Shown: piece by piece, positions 47,375 through 60,379 of the stretch
Layout: each line of letters starts with the position of its first letter
How positions within the stretch are numbered: the stretch's first letter is position 1
DNA from: Physcomitrium patens
Lineage: Eukaryota; Streptophyta; Bryopsida; Funariales; Funariaceae
Assembly: GCF_000002425.4 (NCBI RefSeq)
Contig: NC_037262.1
Coordinates: forward strand, 8,823,100-8,887,099
DNA: 64,000 nt
Direction: 5' to 3'
Position numbers and translations under genes: made by a program
The notes under the pieces: model-generated
What the model saw: only the letters and a program-made list of their open reading frames with translations
Databases searched by the model: none
What the model was told of the DNA's origin: nothing

Positions 47375-47929
47375 TGATACAGGACTAGACTAATTCAAAA
47401 ACCCAAGATCCTTTCAATCTAGAACAACATAAGGTCTTCTCACAAAACAAGACAAAATAAATCAAAAAAAAAAATGAATAGAACTAAACAAAATAGGACG
47501 TGAAAGATAAAACTAAGCAAATAGAAATAAAATAGAACAAATCTAAATAGAAAGATGCGGAACTAAACTTTAATAAGAGAAAGGGTCCAAAGCCATATTT
47601 GACCAGATGTTCCAAAAGGCCTTGGTCTGTCCTATTTATACCTTATCCTACTATCCTAGACTTTTTAGAATGTTCTTAGGTAATAGGCTTCATTTAGATA
47701 ACCACCTTAAACTCCTTTTCTAGAAGGTTTTATGATGGGCCCTACTTGAATAAGTGCTCTAAATTTTCTTCTAGAAGGTTGTATGATGGACTCCACCTAA
47801 ATAACCACCCTAAATCCTTTCTAGAATGTTCTATAATAGATCGTACTTGGTCCACTAACCTAACTTCAATTCTAAAAACTTCCATGGTTTTAATTATGTA
47901 TATAATTATCTTATTTATATCCTATTATA
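47375..47929 (-). repeat. 3' LTR of element 5
   Basis: Aligns with 51471-51973. It is about 50 bp longer because a TTCTAGAAGGTT...CCTAAATAA module is present in an extra diverged copy (about 47718-47810). Confidence 0.88.
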
Positions 47930-47994
47930 ATTAATCCTCCTCGTCTAATGCGGAACGTCTTCATTTTGCTCCAGATGGTATGTCCAAATTGTCT

Positions 47995-49400
47995 CTTGGC
48001 AATAGGTGAGGTTTTATGTACATTCCTATATTGCATCATGAATGGAATAACCTTTTCAAAGAGCTTTGTATTAAATTTGTAGATGTCTACTACTAAGACG
48101 AAGAGAGCAATGCTCCAAAATGTTGTCTACTTCATATTCTTTTTGATCATCAACTACAACTAGTGGTGGTGGTAGTTGATGTGGATCTGAAAAGCACTTT
48201 GGCTTGATATGAAATTCCTTCAATTGCAAAATATGGAAGAGTGGATGGATCGAAATGTGTGGTCGAAATGCAAAAAGGTCCAAGCTGTTGAGGTATTAGT
48301 TTACAGATTTGGGTTGATGTAGCAAGTAGTAAGTTGGCGTTGGAGAATAATACCTGATCACTCTTCCGGAAGGTCTTGTGTTACCGATGGTTATCCGCAT
48401 ATTGCTTCTATTGATTTTGTGCAGTAAGGAGGTGGTATCATGCCTCATGTAAGGTCATTGTAAGGCATTATATAAATTCCTCCATTGTTAGGTTGTTGGT
48501 ATTGATTGGATGATAAAGAGTTGCTGGCATAATCAGATACTGATCGATATTAAAGAAAAATAGTGAATGACTAATATTTACTTGAATACTATTATTAGAA
48601 GTAAATTCTAAAGATATCAAGTATTCATTCCAATCATTATGATGAACTATCATAAATGCTTGTAGCATATCTTCTAAGGTCCGATTTGCATGCTCTGTTT
48701 GCCCATTTGTTTGAGGATAGAAGGTTATAGACATGGCAAGTCATATGCCTAATAGCTTAAACAAGGCTTGCCAAAATTTTTTTGTGAAGAGTGGATCTTG
48801 ATCTGAAATGATGACACAAGATAATCCATGGTAATGAAAGACAATATCAAAGAAGACTTATGCAAGCATTGTAGCATCAATTTCTAAGCGCACCATAGCC
48901 AAATAAAGTTGCTTCAAGAGTTGATCCACAAAGACGGTAACTGTGGTATGATTATGAAGCATCTACGGCAAACACATAATAAGATCCATAGTCATATGCT
49001 TCCAACATGTCGTAGATAGTAGAATTGGTTGTAATAGTTCAAGAAACATTGTATTGCATGTTTTATTACATTAACATGACTCACGAGAGTATACAAAGGC
49101 TCAAACATCATGATCCAAACCTACTCAAAACCATATCCTTGAGATCTATTCTAAAATCTTCTCTCTTCTCAAATGTCAAGATATTGAGATATCATGTCTT
49201 TTTTGAAGAATGGACGTCTGAAGTTTAGCATTGTCAAGTATTTAAATTTGCTTCTTGAAATAGAGTTAGCCTTCACTAAGAATGTAATCTTAATATTTTA
49301 TATCGCCTACTTTCAGTCGATTGCTAACCATCTTAAAATAAGCATCTTATTGCATAGCTTCCTTCCATTCTACTTCTTTGATTAAATCTAAAATGATACT
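47995..49400 (-). pseudogene. integrase and chromodomain of element 5
   Basis: Integrase end: FYPQTNGQTEHANRTLEDML (about 48660-48730) holds the catalytic Glu of the D,D-35-E triad. A linker in the minus frame 48071-48283 has HILQLKEFHIKPKC then VVVDDQKEYEVDNILEH, the start of a chromodomain; the YLVKWKGYS-like part continues below 48070 with stops. Upstream parts of the integrase are seen only in pieces up to about 49400. Confidence 0.8.
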
Positions 49401-49779
49401 ATTAATAATAGTGATTTCTACCTTATCTTTCGATTTGTCTTTCAAGTTTGATCTTCATGATAAACTATCTAGCACAATATATTATCACCTTTGTTTATAC
49501 TCAAGCTAGATATCAAAAAGCTATAATTGTTCTTATCAACAATGATGCCAAAATTTCATATTTTTCACATGTAAATCATGTAGCAAGGGTCGATGGTTAG
49601 TTCAAATAACTATTGGCTTTTCCAATAGATAGCATCACCACATCTTTGTGGCGAATATAATTGCTAATTACTCCCAAATACATATAGAGTAATTACACTC
49701 TATCCTTCTAAGCTTACGTGATTCATACACCATAGATTGAAGACCTCTAAAAAGTATCTCTTAACTTCCAAAGTTTACA

Positions 49780-49930
49780 TTTTGATTGCTTGCAATAAAA
49801 GTGACTATCTTGTAGTTGGCACAGCACTTCTTGTAGGTGTTGTTCATACTCTTCAAAGGTTTTACTATATACAAGGATATCATGAATGAAGACGATTACA
49901 TACTTATTCAAAAGATCTTGAAACAATTTA
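49780..49930 (-). pseudogene. RT palm remnant of element 5
   Basis: Minus-strand LFQDLLNKYVIVFIHDILVY continues SKTFEEYEQHLQEVLCQLQD. The YxDD signature has become FIHD. RT sequence N-terminal to this is missing: protease coding begins within about 40-60 bp, so the fingers and half of the palm are deleted. Confidence 0.85.
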
Positions 49931-49959
49931 GTTTAGAGGTGTAAAGAGTCACCTTACAT

Positions 49960-51420
49960 CCTCCATCTTTAAAAGAGGTTGTTCTTATTACTCAATCAAT
50001 TTTCTTATTTTTCATCTTTAGTGATGGAATACCAAGGATAACATCATATCTTATCTTAATTATCTTCAATCTCATTCTTAAGACATAGGTATCCATCAAT
50101 CTCAAGGTTTCTTCTTCACACATCTCACTCAATACATTCTCTTGGTTATCTGCAAAGTATATACTTCTTCCTTTGATTTCTTTGGTTTTAATTCTAAGTC
50201 AGTTGGTAATTTTAGTTGAGATGTAATTTTCTATAGAACTACAATCTATAAGCACTTAACATGGTTGTTCTCTTAATAGTTCTATTAGAAGTACCACTTG
50301 AGTCTTTTTATAGTTGTCGAAGGCTATGCCATTTGTCTCTGAGAGACAATAGCTACCTCTAATACTCACCCTTGGTGCCTTTATTAAGGAGTCTTGTTTT
50401 CTTACTCTATCTCATTATCGACTTGATGAGTTTCAAGATTGTGAACTTGCCTTGTCTTGCTGATACTTGCATTTTGATGTTTTGAATAATCTTTGATTTG
50501 ATGGCTTGGCTTTTGACAATAGAAACACAATTCTTTTTGTACTAATATTTTTCTTCTTTGTGGTATCAATTATCCTTATAAGGCATTAATTTCCATTGGC
50601 ATTGATTTTTGTGCTATAATATTAGATAGCAACATAGGACTTTGTGTTATAGGTCATGCTCCACGATTTCTAAAATCTATAGCATTAACCCTTCTACAAT
50701 CCAAATTTCCTCTTCGAATGTTTTTAGATCCCTTACCTCCACCTTTTGCTGGACTCCAAGTTTCAAACCTCGTAGAAATCGATCCATTATCTCTGCCTTT
50801 GAAATATTGTTAATTTAGAGATATAAGGACTTGAATTAGGAGACATAATCTTATATAGACCTAGCTTGTGTAAGATTTATTAAGTAATTACATGCTATCT
50901 TCTCCACATTGATGGACCGAAATTGAATCTTAAACTCAATCTTAAATTCTTCCTAGTCACAAAATCTACCTTGAGCTCTATAACTTTAAACTTGATGTTG
51001 CCACCAAATAGCTGTAGCATCTTTCAAATAGTTGGCTGCATATATAATTCCTTTAGTGGTATTTGTCCCAAATAATTGGAGATATTGTTACATATTTAAG
51101 AGCCATTGACATACATCTTCTTGTCTTAGAGTTCTAGAGTATGTACAAGTCTTACTCGATTTTAACTTAACAGATGTCGACTCTATTATCTTTGAGGCTT
51201 CTATTTGCCCTTTCAAAGTAGCTATCTAGCTTAAGAGGTGTTGTATTTGAGCCTCTATTTGGGATTGCTTTGCCATATCTTCCATATTACAATTTTTCTA
51301 CTGAACTCTATTATTGTAATGTCTTTTCACCTCCCAATTGACTTTTTAAGAGTAGCTTGTGATAGCCTCAACACAGTACTTAGTGTGACCACAACAACCA
51401 ACCTTGGACTAAATATTGAC
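49960..51420 (-). pseudogene. gag and protease of element 5
   Basis: Protease: about 49990-50270 with LIDCSSIENYIS-like (D-C-S at the active site) and YDVILGIPSL (ILGxPWL motif). Zinc knuckle: LCFYCQKPSHQIKDYSK (about 50495-50545), with the last Cys replaced by Tyr. The gag capsid region extends to about 51300 and the start lies near 51420 beside the primer site. Several stops. Confidence 0.75.
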
Positions 51421-51470
51421 TATTGACATGCTACCAAAAGTAAACAATCTAACACTTGCTTTGATACCAA

Positions 51471-51973
51471 TGAAATATAATTAGACTAACTCAAAAATCC
51501 AAGATCCTTTCAATCTAAAACAACATAAGACTTCTTTACAAAATATGACATAACAAAGTAGAAAAAAATTGAATGGAATTAAACAGAATAGGACATAAAA
51601 GCCAAAACTGAGCAAATAGAAATAGAACAGAACAGATCTGAACAGAAAGATGTAAAATCAAACTTTATTAACAGAAAGGGTTTAAAGCCATATCTAACTA
51701 CGTGCCTCAAAAAGCCCTGGCCAGTTCTATTTATATCTTATCCTATTATCCTAAACTTTCTAGAATATTCTTACGTAGTAGGTCCCACCTATATATCCAT
51801 CTTAAATATATTTTTTAGAAGGTTCTATGGTAGATCCTACCTAAATTATTGCCCTAAATCCTTTCTAGAATGTTCTACTATGGATCCTACCTAATTTGCT
51901 AACCTAATCCCAATTCTAGAAACTTCCATGGTTTTAATTAGTTATATAATTATCTTATCTATATTCTGCTACA
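51471..51973 (-). repeat. 5' LTR of element 5
   Basis: 503 bp. On the minus strand it starts TGTAGCAGAATATAG and ends TATATTTCA, canonical TG...CA. Confidence 0.92.
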
Positions 51974-52199
51974 ATTGGGCTAGGAAAGGGAGAAGGGGGC
52001 TAGGAATGGGGGATAGAAAGTAGGAATGGGGTCGAGAATAGATATGAGTCACCAAATTGACTCATGGTTTATTTTAGGATAAAAGAAGGCAATAGTCGTG
52101 CCAAGTGGGAATTATTAGTTGAAGATGAATGTAGAGGATGCGAAATGAATACAAAATAGAGTTTGTGGATTATTTCTAGTTAATTGTAGAAATAAAGTC

Positions 52200-52245
52200 T
52201 ATATATTCAACTCTATATAGGATACAATATAGAGTTGAATATATA
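52200..52245. other. perfect 18-bp hairpin
   Basis: Arms 52200-52217 and 52228-52245 are exact reverse complements (core TATATTCAACTCTATA and TATAGAGTTGAATATA) around a 10-base loop. It is followed by ATATAATATAATATAAT repeats. It could be a transposon-excision palindrome or an RNA hairpin. Confidence 0.85.
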
Positions 52246-52295
52246 ATATAATATAATATATAGCAGCATATAAGGTAGAACATACTGTAGAGTAG

Positions 52296-52490
52296 ATAGT
52301 AGAGATATGAATACAGTATCTATATAGGGACCATCGTACACTGGATATATGGCAGCTATTTGTGACTGGATACCGGGCTCCCTTGGATATTGAAGCAGGC
52401 ATCAACGTCGGCAGGGATCGACCCTCCACATCCTGGCAGGTGAGTCTAGATGCAAGAAGCAGCATCTGCACGAGTCTGATGAACTGCTAG
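52296..52490 (+). other. open frame with a strong 5' splice-site match, unrecognised
   Basis: One plus frame is open from about 52296 to the stop at 52488-52490: VHWIWQLFVTGYRAPLDIEA then GINVGRDRPSTSWQ. At 52440 it meets CAG/GTGAGT, a consensus plant donor. It has no in-frame ATG. It could be an exon end or chance. Confidence 0.25.
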
Positions 52491-52499
52491 ATTTGCTCT

Positions 52500-54300
52500 C
52501 TTCTTTTTGTTTTCATTTTGCTGTGGAGATCTACGATGGCTTCGGTACTCCTTTCATGGTCGTGTGCCAGCTGCAGTGCAGGCTTGGTTTTTTCCTTTCT
52601 TCCTGGTTTTGTTTTGTTTTCTCCGAGTTCCGCGAAGCGCGGACTGTGTTGCAGGGAGCTGAGCTTCGAACATTTTGTGCTTCGATGTTGGTCTTTCACG
52701 CGCAACGGTGCTGCAGCGTGGTTCTTCTTCTTAGTCAGTAGAGTTGTCCGTGCGGAGCTAGTGCGTTCTCTGGAAAGGAGCTGAATGCAGCACTGTCGCT
52801 GGGCCTTTTTGGGCTACGAGATCGGCGATTGATAATCACTACCTACGGTGTTGGCTACTGTCTTACTACTGGTTGTTAAATTCTACAGTCAACACACTCT
52901 GCATCGTGGATTCCTCTCTCTCGTTTTGGTTGCAGTGCTCACATTTTGAGCCCGGCATTCTGCGGTGTGTTTTTCTCTCTTGCGCGTGGCTGTGCTCTGC
53001 CTCCTTGTTTTCTTTTTTCCTTTCTTGTACTTGTTCAAGGTTCGGAGCTCCCGTCGGCGGTGAGGAGTGCGGTAGTGCTACAATACAGCGACGGCAGTGA
53101 ATTGGCGGCAAGGCGTTGTGTGATCAGTACCAAGGACTGGCGGTAGAGTGCGGAAAAAATCAATCAGATCTTGTTTCCCTTCGTTTAGTAGCGTAGCTGG
53201 ATTTTGTAGGGGAGGTTGTCATCATACATGAGCGAGGTGCCTTACTAAAAACTTCGATCTACATTTGCACTGGGCTTTGTCATCAGTGGGACCATCTTGT
53301 GATAATTAAAGACTTCGGCGACCCACGCAGCTGGCGGAAGAGTCTTGCTGTTTCGAAGGATCTTACCCTCCTAGTGGTGCTTCAACTTGCTTGAACTGGT
53401 TCCTCATGCTGTAGTTTAGGTAGCTGATCCTTCGAGCATTTTCTTCTCAGAGCATGAAAAATATTGGATTTTTGTGCTTAGAACGATCAGGGAACCTACC
53501 TTGTCATCTTCTATTAGAAGTATAGGCTGAATTTTAAGGTAACAGAGGTAAGGCATCTGGCTGAGCGTGAGGCCACGTCGTAGAGGTGGACGCGCAGCTG
53601 CATATTGTGGATACTAGGAAAACAACTAAGAGTCGTTGCATTCACCTGCACATTAATAGACTAGATCATAGAAGTGTAGAGAATATGCAGTGATGGAATT
53701 AGCAGTGGGCGACTCGTCCGCTGAGTTGTAGGAGAAGAATCACGGCATTAGTGACTTGCGAGGAGCTTCTCCCTTACAAAAAGAGTTGCGGAAGGAGATG
53801 CCTAAGTGAGTCCTTGAACCACAACTGTGAAGTCCATGCCATTGGCGAAAGATCAAGATTGTTGCCTCGAAATTCCAAAGGTACTCGACCCTGACCTTGG
53901 TGGATCAGCTCCAGAGTGGTAGACGAAGAAATTTGAACATCTCCGATGGTTCGGAGATACCAAGTGGAGTAGCTCCGGAAGGATCAGAGGCCTCAGCAAG
54001 ACGTTACTGGTTAGAGAAAGAAAAACCACAATGGAATAGAAGTTGTAGGATGATTTAGATTAAACAAGCACTCAATTAGGGTTGAATGAATTAGAATTTT
54101 GGATGTAAATACTAGATGTTGGATCAAAATTAATCAAGGATGAACTTCACTCAATTTGGATGATAGTTTGTGGATGAAAACTGTGTAAGGTTGGATGATT
54201 TCTCATTTGTGGATGAAAACTCATTTAATTGTGGATGAATGTTTATTACTAGACAATCAAAAATTAAAACAAAATCATATTAAATTAAAAATTAAATTAA
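52500..54300 (+). other. GC-richer segment B, unknown; related to the segment at 0.28-2.4 kb
   Basis: T-rich and TTTTG-rich start (52500-52625), GC-richer body, then a tail with repeated TGGATGAA words (54160-54240). Overlapping short frames exist in all phases. The one from ATG 52536 (MASVLLSWSCASCSAGLVFS) has a good plant start context (ACGATGGCT) and a Ser/Ala-rich, transit-peptide-like beginning, but ends at 52784 without a domain. Local similarity and a common plan with 280-2400 suggest one family, perhaps a leader or gene-derived part of an undetermined element. No product can be named. Confidence 0.45.
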
Positions 54301-54303
<3 letters not shown>

Positions 54304-54332
<29 letters not shown>

Positions 54333-54814
54333 CTTTCAAGTGTGGTGTTTTTTTGAATTGTTTAAGTTGTAATATTGTTGTTTGTGGTTGGTTGAGTGTG
54401 AATTTATATGGCTAGATAACTTAAGTTCTTTTATGAAGAAATAGGAGGAAATTTCATGTAACTAACTTATATCTTAATTAATATTTGTGAGCTAGAATAA
54501 ATCACCTATTTGAGGCATTTATTTTAACTCACATTTAGATGATTATAGAACTTCGTGGACATTTAATCAAATGCTAATAGGAACTTATTAGAAACTTTAG
54601 ATAATTAAAATTGTTGTGAACTAGGATAGACTTCTAGTTAGCAGGGTTTATTTTACTTCAAAATAGTAATATAATTAATTTTTCAAAAAGCCATGCAAGA
54701 TAAAAATAAATATTAATAGAAGAAAAAAAAATCTTTGTAAGAATTAAATATGAGATGTACTATAATTTTTTATTAAAAAAAAAGAAAAAAAGAGAAAAGA
54801 TATCTAAAAAATAA

Positions 54815-54845
<31 letters not shown>

Positions 54846-54846
54846 A
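54304..54846. repeat. microsatellites in AT-rich DNA
   Basis: (AT)n at about 54304-54331 and (AATA)n at about 54814-54846, with AT-rich DNA lacking frames between them. Confidence 0.9.
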
Positions 54847-55730
54847 ATTAAAATATGCAGAATAAATTATAGAATTAGATTGATAATAAAAAATTATAAT
54901 AAATAAAATTTACTAATATTTAAAAAATCTTTTTTTGTTATAATAAAAATATTTATATTTTTATAATGTTAGCAACATCTATACATTATAATTTTGGAAG
55001 TTGAGCAATTAAATGTTATAATTATTTTTTAATATAAATAATTAAAATATTATAAATAAATGCATCAAGTTAAAACTTTTAAAAGTCTTAGAAAGTAGAT
55101 ACTTGTACCTATGCTAAAAGAATTCACTATATAAATTAAAACAAAGCTCCAAATAATAGTTCAAGAAATTTGATGTTTTTATAATAAAAGAAGAATATAT
55201 ATAGAATAAATTTAATTTTTTAGTATATTTTTAAAAATTAAAAAATACTAAGTTATATAATTATATAACCTTTATATTGTATGTATATTAATCTTAAGCT
55301 CAATTTCTAAATGAAAACCAAATTAATATCAATGATAAAAAATAACTCCACAAAGATAATGTTATTTTTTTAACATATGCCAATAAACAAGTTTTATAAA
55401 AAAGATAAAATTAAAATATTAAGTTGAATCTTAGGGTCTAAAAAAATTAAATTATCTTGATACTATTTTTAAAACTTTTTAAAAGAATTCTTAAATAAAA
55501 ATAGAACTTTGGGATTTCTATAAAGAAGATCCAAAGTATAAACAACTAACTAATCTATTGAACTACTTAAAAATACAAAAATCTCTTCTATTAAAACTAA
55601 TTCAAAGAATAAATTTGCTACAAAATAAATATAGCCAAATATATTTTCTATTACCATAGATATAGCAATTTTTGTAATTTTTGTAACAATCATCTCTTTT
55701 CTATCATCACTTAGAAAGTTCTATGTTTTC
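54847..55730. other. AT-rich DNA, no gene seen
   Basis: No long frame, pol motif or repeat pair recognised. Confidence 0.7.
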
Positions 55731-55734
55731 TTAA

Positions 55735-56075
55735 TGTAATTTTAAAGACCAAAATCACATACATGAAGGGCATTTTGACCAACCAAAAGTTTATACTTGA
55801 TAGTATTAATAGCTAAATACTTGAGAAATAAGTATAAGTAAAATAATCTAGAGCCAACATAAAATCTTAATTTTTATGGCCTAATAGTATAATTTATAGC
55901 ATATTATGTATTTTAAATTAATATAATATTTATACCTAAATAAGACTTAAGATTTGAAGAGTATACATATAACTCATGGACAAGTCATTTATCAACCATA
56001 ATTAGTTAGGCACTTGAGTCTATAATCACATTCAATGATATAATATAAGTAGCATTATTACTCATATAACCAACA
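55735..56075 (-). pseudogene. retropepsin-like domain relic
   Basis: The minus-strand frame, with four or five stops, contains NVIIDSSA (about 56020, an active-site D-S-S in place of D-S/T-G), then VDK-LVHELYVYSSNLKSY. It ends in YKLLVGQNALHVCDFGL (about 55740-55790). This resembles the aspartic-protease part of gypsy-type polyproteins, where DILVGxxALxPLGF closes the domain. Neighbouring RT is not seen, so this is a fragment. Confidence 0.45.
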
Positions 56076-56823
56076 ATCAATACAATGATGTCATTAACTA
56101 ATTGTACCACTCTTAGTTTTAAATATCATTATTTTTTTGCAGTCTCAATTTTAATATGAAATAAAAAAGTCTTTTTTTTAAACTAATAAATCATCTATAG
56201 AAAAAATGAATTCAATCTAATTAAAAAAAAATTATGTAAAAGGCTAAAATAACTTTTAGAATTTGGTTTTTTTACATTAATTCTAAAAAATAGTGGTTTT
56301 AAAAAACTTTGTCAACAAAAGTATCAATAAAATCTATAGAAATAATTTCTCCAATATATCTTAATAAGAGATAGAAAATCTAATTTGATTGACTAATATT
56401 TAGTAAATTATATAATAATAGTAATTAAAATTGATTAATATGATCAATTATATTACTTTATCAAGATTATACTTTAATTTTATTTCAATTCCTATCTTTT
56501 TATTATGATTACTTATAACAATTCTTTTGTTAGAGTTTTTTTTCTTATTGTTGCCTTATGCCTCAAGTTTATTGTTGAGGTCATCTATCTTTTTTTTTTT
56601 GTGATATTTATGCTTTTTAATTTCTTTATGATTTTTTTTTTTTAGAATTTTTAGAATTTTTTTATTATCAAATTATCTTTTTTATTTTGTGATCCTTGAA
56701 TATGAAAATCACCTTGTTATGATTGTTTCTCCTATCTTCTTATTCCATTTTCTTATTTTTTTCTATCTTTAGTTTTTGTCTTATTATCAAGTTTTTTTTT
56801 TGTCTCCTATACATGTAAAAATC
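56076..56823. other. AT-rich DNA, nothing recognised
   Basis: T-rich tracts at 56590-56650 and 56740-56810. No clear coding content. Confidence 0.6.
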
Positions 56824-57277
56824 TATCAAGGATATGAATCTTAAAGAACTAAAAGATTATTACATTCTTATGTTACTCAAAAAGGCAAAAAAATCACTCA
56901 AAGAGGCTATAAAATGACTTGAAAAGGCTATAAAATTGCCTACATATATACTATTTAATTAAAATCTGTGTGGCAACATTCCATAGGACCTCCAATACAT
57001 GTCAAATTATCAAGATACATGTCTTAACTTGCAAGGCAATTTTCTTATATATGCACCACATTGCTAGCTTGTACTACAAGTTATCAACATACACAACATG
57101 TAGCTAATTTAATGATCAAGTTTTTGATCTACCAATCACTTGTAGACACATATAAAAGTGAAACCATGTTTATAAAGCTTCTAAGAAGTTTTTTTACAAG
57201 ATATTATTAAATTAATTTATTTTTATTTATTCATAATATCTAAATAATTATAAGAATTAATATGTATGTTTGTGATA
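56824..57277 (-). repeat. 3' LTR of element 2
   Basis: 454 bp. Minus-strand start TATCACAAACATAC and end CATATCCTTGATA, matching the ends of the element 1 LTR (TATCACGGACATA and CATGTCCTTGACA) with C/G-to-T/A changes. Confidence 0.85.
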
Positions 57278-59828
57278 TTACCCTCCTTTTTAGAAATGAG
57301 TTCCATAAAGAGTGGTGATTACATATTAAAGAAGTCTAAGTTGTGAAAAATTATATTTGCCACATACTTTGATCTTTGTTCTCTTTGAAGGTAACTGATA
57401 GGTCCTCTCAGCTATCAATAATACCAAATTCTAAGACATGAAGTTCACCTTGTCATTTGATCATTGATAAGGACTTTGTAACTTCTTTCAAATAAAACAT
57501 TTGTAATACCATCAAGAGTCATTCCTACCTCCAATAAAATTATCAAATATCAAAAGTCTCTTCCAAAGTTGTGAAATCAAACATATTATATTGTGCCATG
57601 TATTCAAGGAAGAACATGTCATTCTTAAAGGTCTTCATTTCAATTACATCATCTTGAAGGTTGTAATAATCACAATGTTTCATCCAATAACTCAACAAAC
57701 AATGGTTTTTGAGTAGAATATATTGGCTATTAATTTTCTATCTATTTAGTGCCACAAATACATAGAAACTACAAATAAGAATAAATAATCAAGTGCAATC
57801 TTTCTTGAACTATAATTCTTTTATTGCAAAGATTTACTATTTTTTATCTTCATTTTTTTGGATATTATTGATAAAAAATATCAACATTTTTTACTATATT
57901 TGTAAGACTCTTAGATGGCTTCCATGTACATTCACTAATATCATATTTATATGAATGAACAAGATATTTTAATCTATTTCAATGCCACCTTGATTCTATA
58001 ATTTCTTTGACCTCATATTCTTGATTATTATCCACTTCTATAAGAAAAAGTGGTATTTTTTGTCTTTTTAGTATATTAATTATCTTGAATGACTTAAGAA
58101 GAGACACATAGAATATAAGATGGATTTTTATGGACTCTAATTGGTATAATTGATAGGTAATTAGATTAATCTATTCTTACAAATAAAATGGTCTAAGCCT
58201 ATAGTAATCCAACTTGTCACAAGAAGAAACAGTCTTGATATTACAACAAAGTAATCATACCTTATTACCAACATAGAATCGAAATTTTTTCTTATAATAA
58301 TCATCTACATTGATCTTTTTTTGTTCTTGAATTTCTTTTAGTTATACCTTTATTGTTGCATATAGCTTTGATACATGATTTGACAAATCTCCCACCATAA
58401 GATTATCATCTTTGGAAAGTCAAAAATATCAAATCATGGATAATAATTATAATTGATAAAAAAAGGTATTTATTGAATAGAAGAATGTATCGTGTTATTA
58501 TAAGAAAATTTTATTAATGGTAAAAAAAATTATCCAATCATCTTATTAATAGTTGATAGTACATCTCAAATCCTACTTCAAAACTTGATATATTCTCTCT
58601 ATTTGGCTATTAATTTAAATATAGAAAGTTGAAGATAGTTTTATGTCTACTTTCAAAATCTTGAAAAGAATTCTCTAAAATCTTCATACAAATTGTGTCT
58701 TTTCCTCTGATATAATATTCTTAAGCAATCTATGATAGCAATAGATGTTGTTAAGAAAAAAACTTATTTGTTTCTTTATTTGTAATAGATTTTGTATATA
58801 ATATAAAATATACCATCTTGGTGAATTAATCTATTATTACAAATATAGAATCAAAAGAACTTGCAACTAAAAGATCCTTCATAAGGTCTATAGAAACATT
58901 AGACCATAGTTGTTTTGGAATAAATAAGTGATTTTGAAATAAAATTTTGATAAAGATATGCTCTAATGGGCTTGGAAAAAATTCAAAATATGTGCCAATA
59001 TGAAGTATTTGAGATTCTTGTGATCCATATATAAAATAATTAAATTAGAATTATTTTTTATATAATGATATTTTTTTTAAAATGAATCTATAATTATAAA
59101 AAGCTCTTTGTTGCAGATCTTGTAGTTAATTTTGGCTACTAAAAATTTCTTGGAATAAAAAGCTACTAGATGGAGTTTGTTATTTTCTCTTTTTTGTGAT
59201 GAAATTATAACTAAAGCAAATTTTGATGCATCTATTTTTATAAAGAATGCCTTAAAAAAGTTGACATAATACATGATTAGTACAAAAATAAATATTGTCT
59301 TTAAGGCTACCAAAGATATTTTAACTTCTTTATTATATTTAATTTTTTTTTATATATTTCAAATGTGTAAAAGAAACCACAACTTGAAAAAAGTTTTTAA
59401 TAAAGATTTGATAATAATTAGCAAATTTTAAAATATATTACACATCTCTAATTTTTTTTAAAATCTTCTAATCTATGATAGTCTAAACCTTCTTAGGATC
59501 CATTATAAGGCTATTATTTGAAAGGATGTATCCTAAAAAATTAATTTGAGTAATATGAAATACAAAAATACATGATATCTATTCTTTATGGTGATATTCT
59601 TGAATCCTTGATAGTCCACATACATTTGCAAAGATCTTTTTTTTTCTTCAAAAATAAGATAAAATATTCTATTTAAGATTTAAAATGGAAAATAAAGTTC
59701 TTAGTTAAATTTTCATCAATATACTCTTTTAGTGCGCTCAACTCATTTTGGGATAAACTATAGATTGGTCCAAATGGTGGTTGAGCTCATTTTTGAAGAT
59801 CAATGTATCAATCATAGGAATAATAATT
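56824..59828 (-). mobile_element. Ty3/gypsy chromovirus relic (element 2), same family as element 1, interrupted by element 3
   Basis: The 3' LTR (56824-57277) is followed on the minus strand by the polypurine tract AAAAGGAGGGTAA. Then come the conserved extra frame (about 57380-57660), chromodomain (about 57890-58060: NNQEYEVKEIIESRWH, LVHSYKYDISECTWKPSK), integrase (58100-58960), RNase H (59077-59313: KIDASKFALVIISSQ, NYKICNKELFIIIDSF) and RT. RT jumps from the start (59690-59780) to the region after the palm near 59567, so the YxDD core is deleted. At 59828 the sequence gives way to the LTR of element 3. Many stops. Confidence 0.85.
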
Positions 59829-60227
59829 TATCAAAGATATAAATTAAAATAAAAATAATCTTAAAATAATCTTATATAATTAAAAAAGAATAAATATTCA
59901 ATCAAAAAATAATATAATATTAAGACTAAAATAATTATTTTTAAAAATAAGAACAATATAGATTCTTGAAACTAAATTAAAAACAAGAAAGGTATTAACA
60001 AGAGTGAAGAAGACTTCACTCTTTCTTCTATATATACTATCTTATCAAGAACTATGTGACAATATGCTATAAAATCTCCAACACATGTTGATTTTATAAG
60101 ACACATGTTTTAACTTGCAAGATAAGTTTCCTATATGCACACCTTACTATTTGTTTGTATCATAAGCTACCAATATGTATAATATGTGGCTAACTTATTG
60201 ACCAAATTTCTAACCTATCAATCAATT

Positions 60228-60277
<50 letters not shown>

Positions 60278-60329
60278 AAATATGCATCTATTAAGCTTTT
60301 AAGAAGCTTTGCTAGAAGATAATAATAAA

Positions 60330-60379
<50 letters not shown>

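Larger units (their letters stand above)
47375..51973 (-). mobile_element. Ty3/gypsy element (element 5), complete ends, internal deletion, 4.6 kb
   Basis: LTRs at 47375-47929 and 51471-51973. A perfect 5-bp target duplication ATTGG lies at 47370-47374 and 51974-51978. The primer site TGGTATCAAAGC lies one base inside the 5' LTR (minus strand, 51458-51469). The polypurine tract GACGAGGAGGAT abuts the 3' LTR. Internal order on the minus strand is gag, protease, RT (partly deleted), RNase H, integrase, chromodomain. It is only 44 bp from the copia right LTR. Stops throughout. Confidence 0.93.

Noticed and set aside
52493..53146. Six overlapping frames of 66-88 codons on both strands
   Set aside because: GC-richer DNA gives chance frames in several phases; none shows a domain. 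Only the ATG 52536 context is mentioned as weak.
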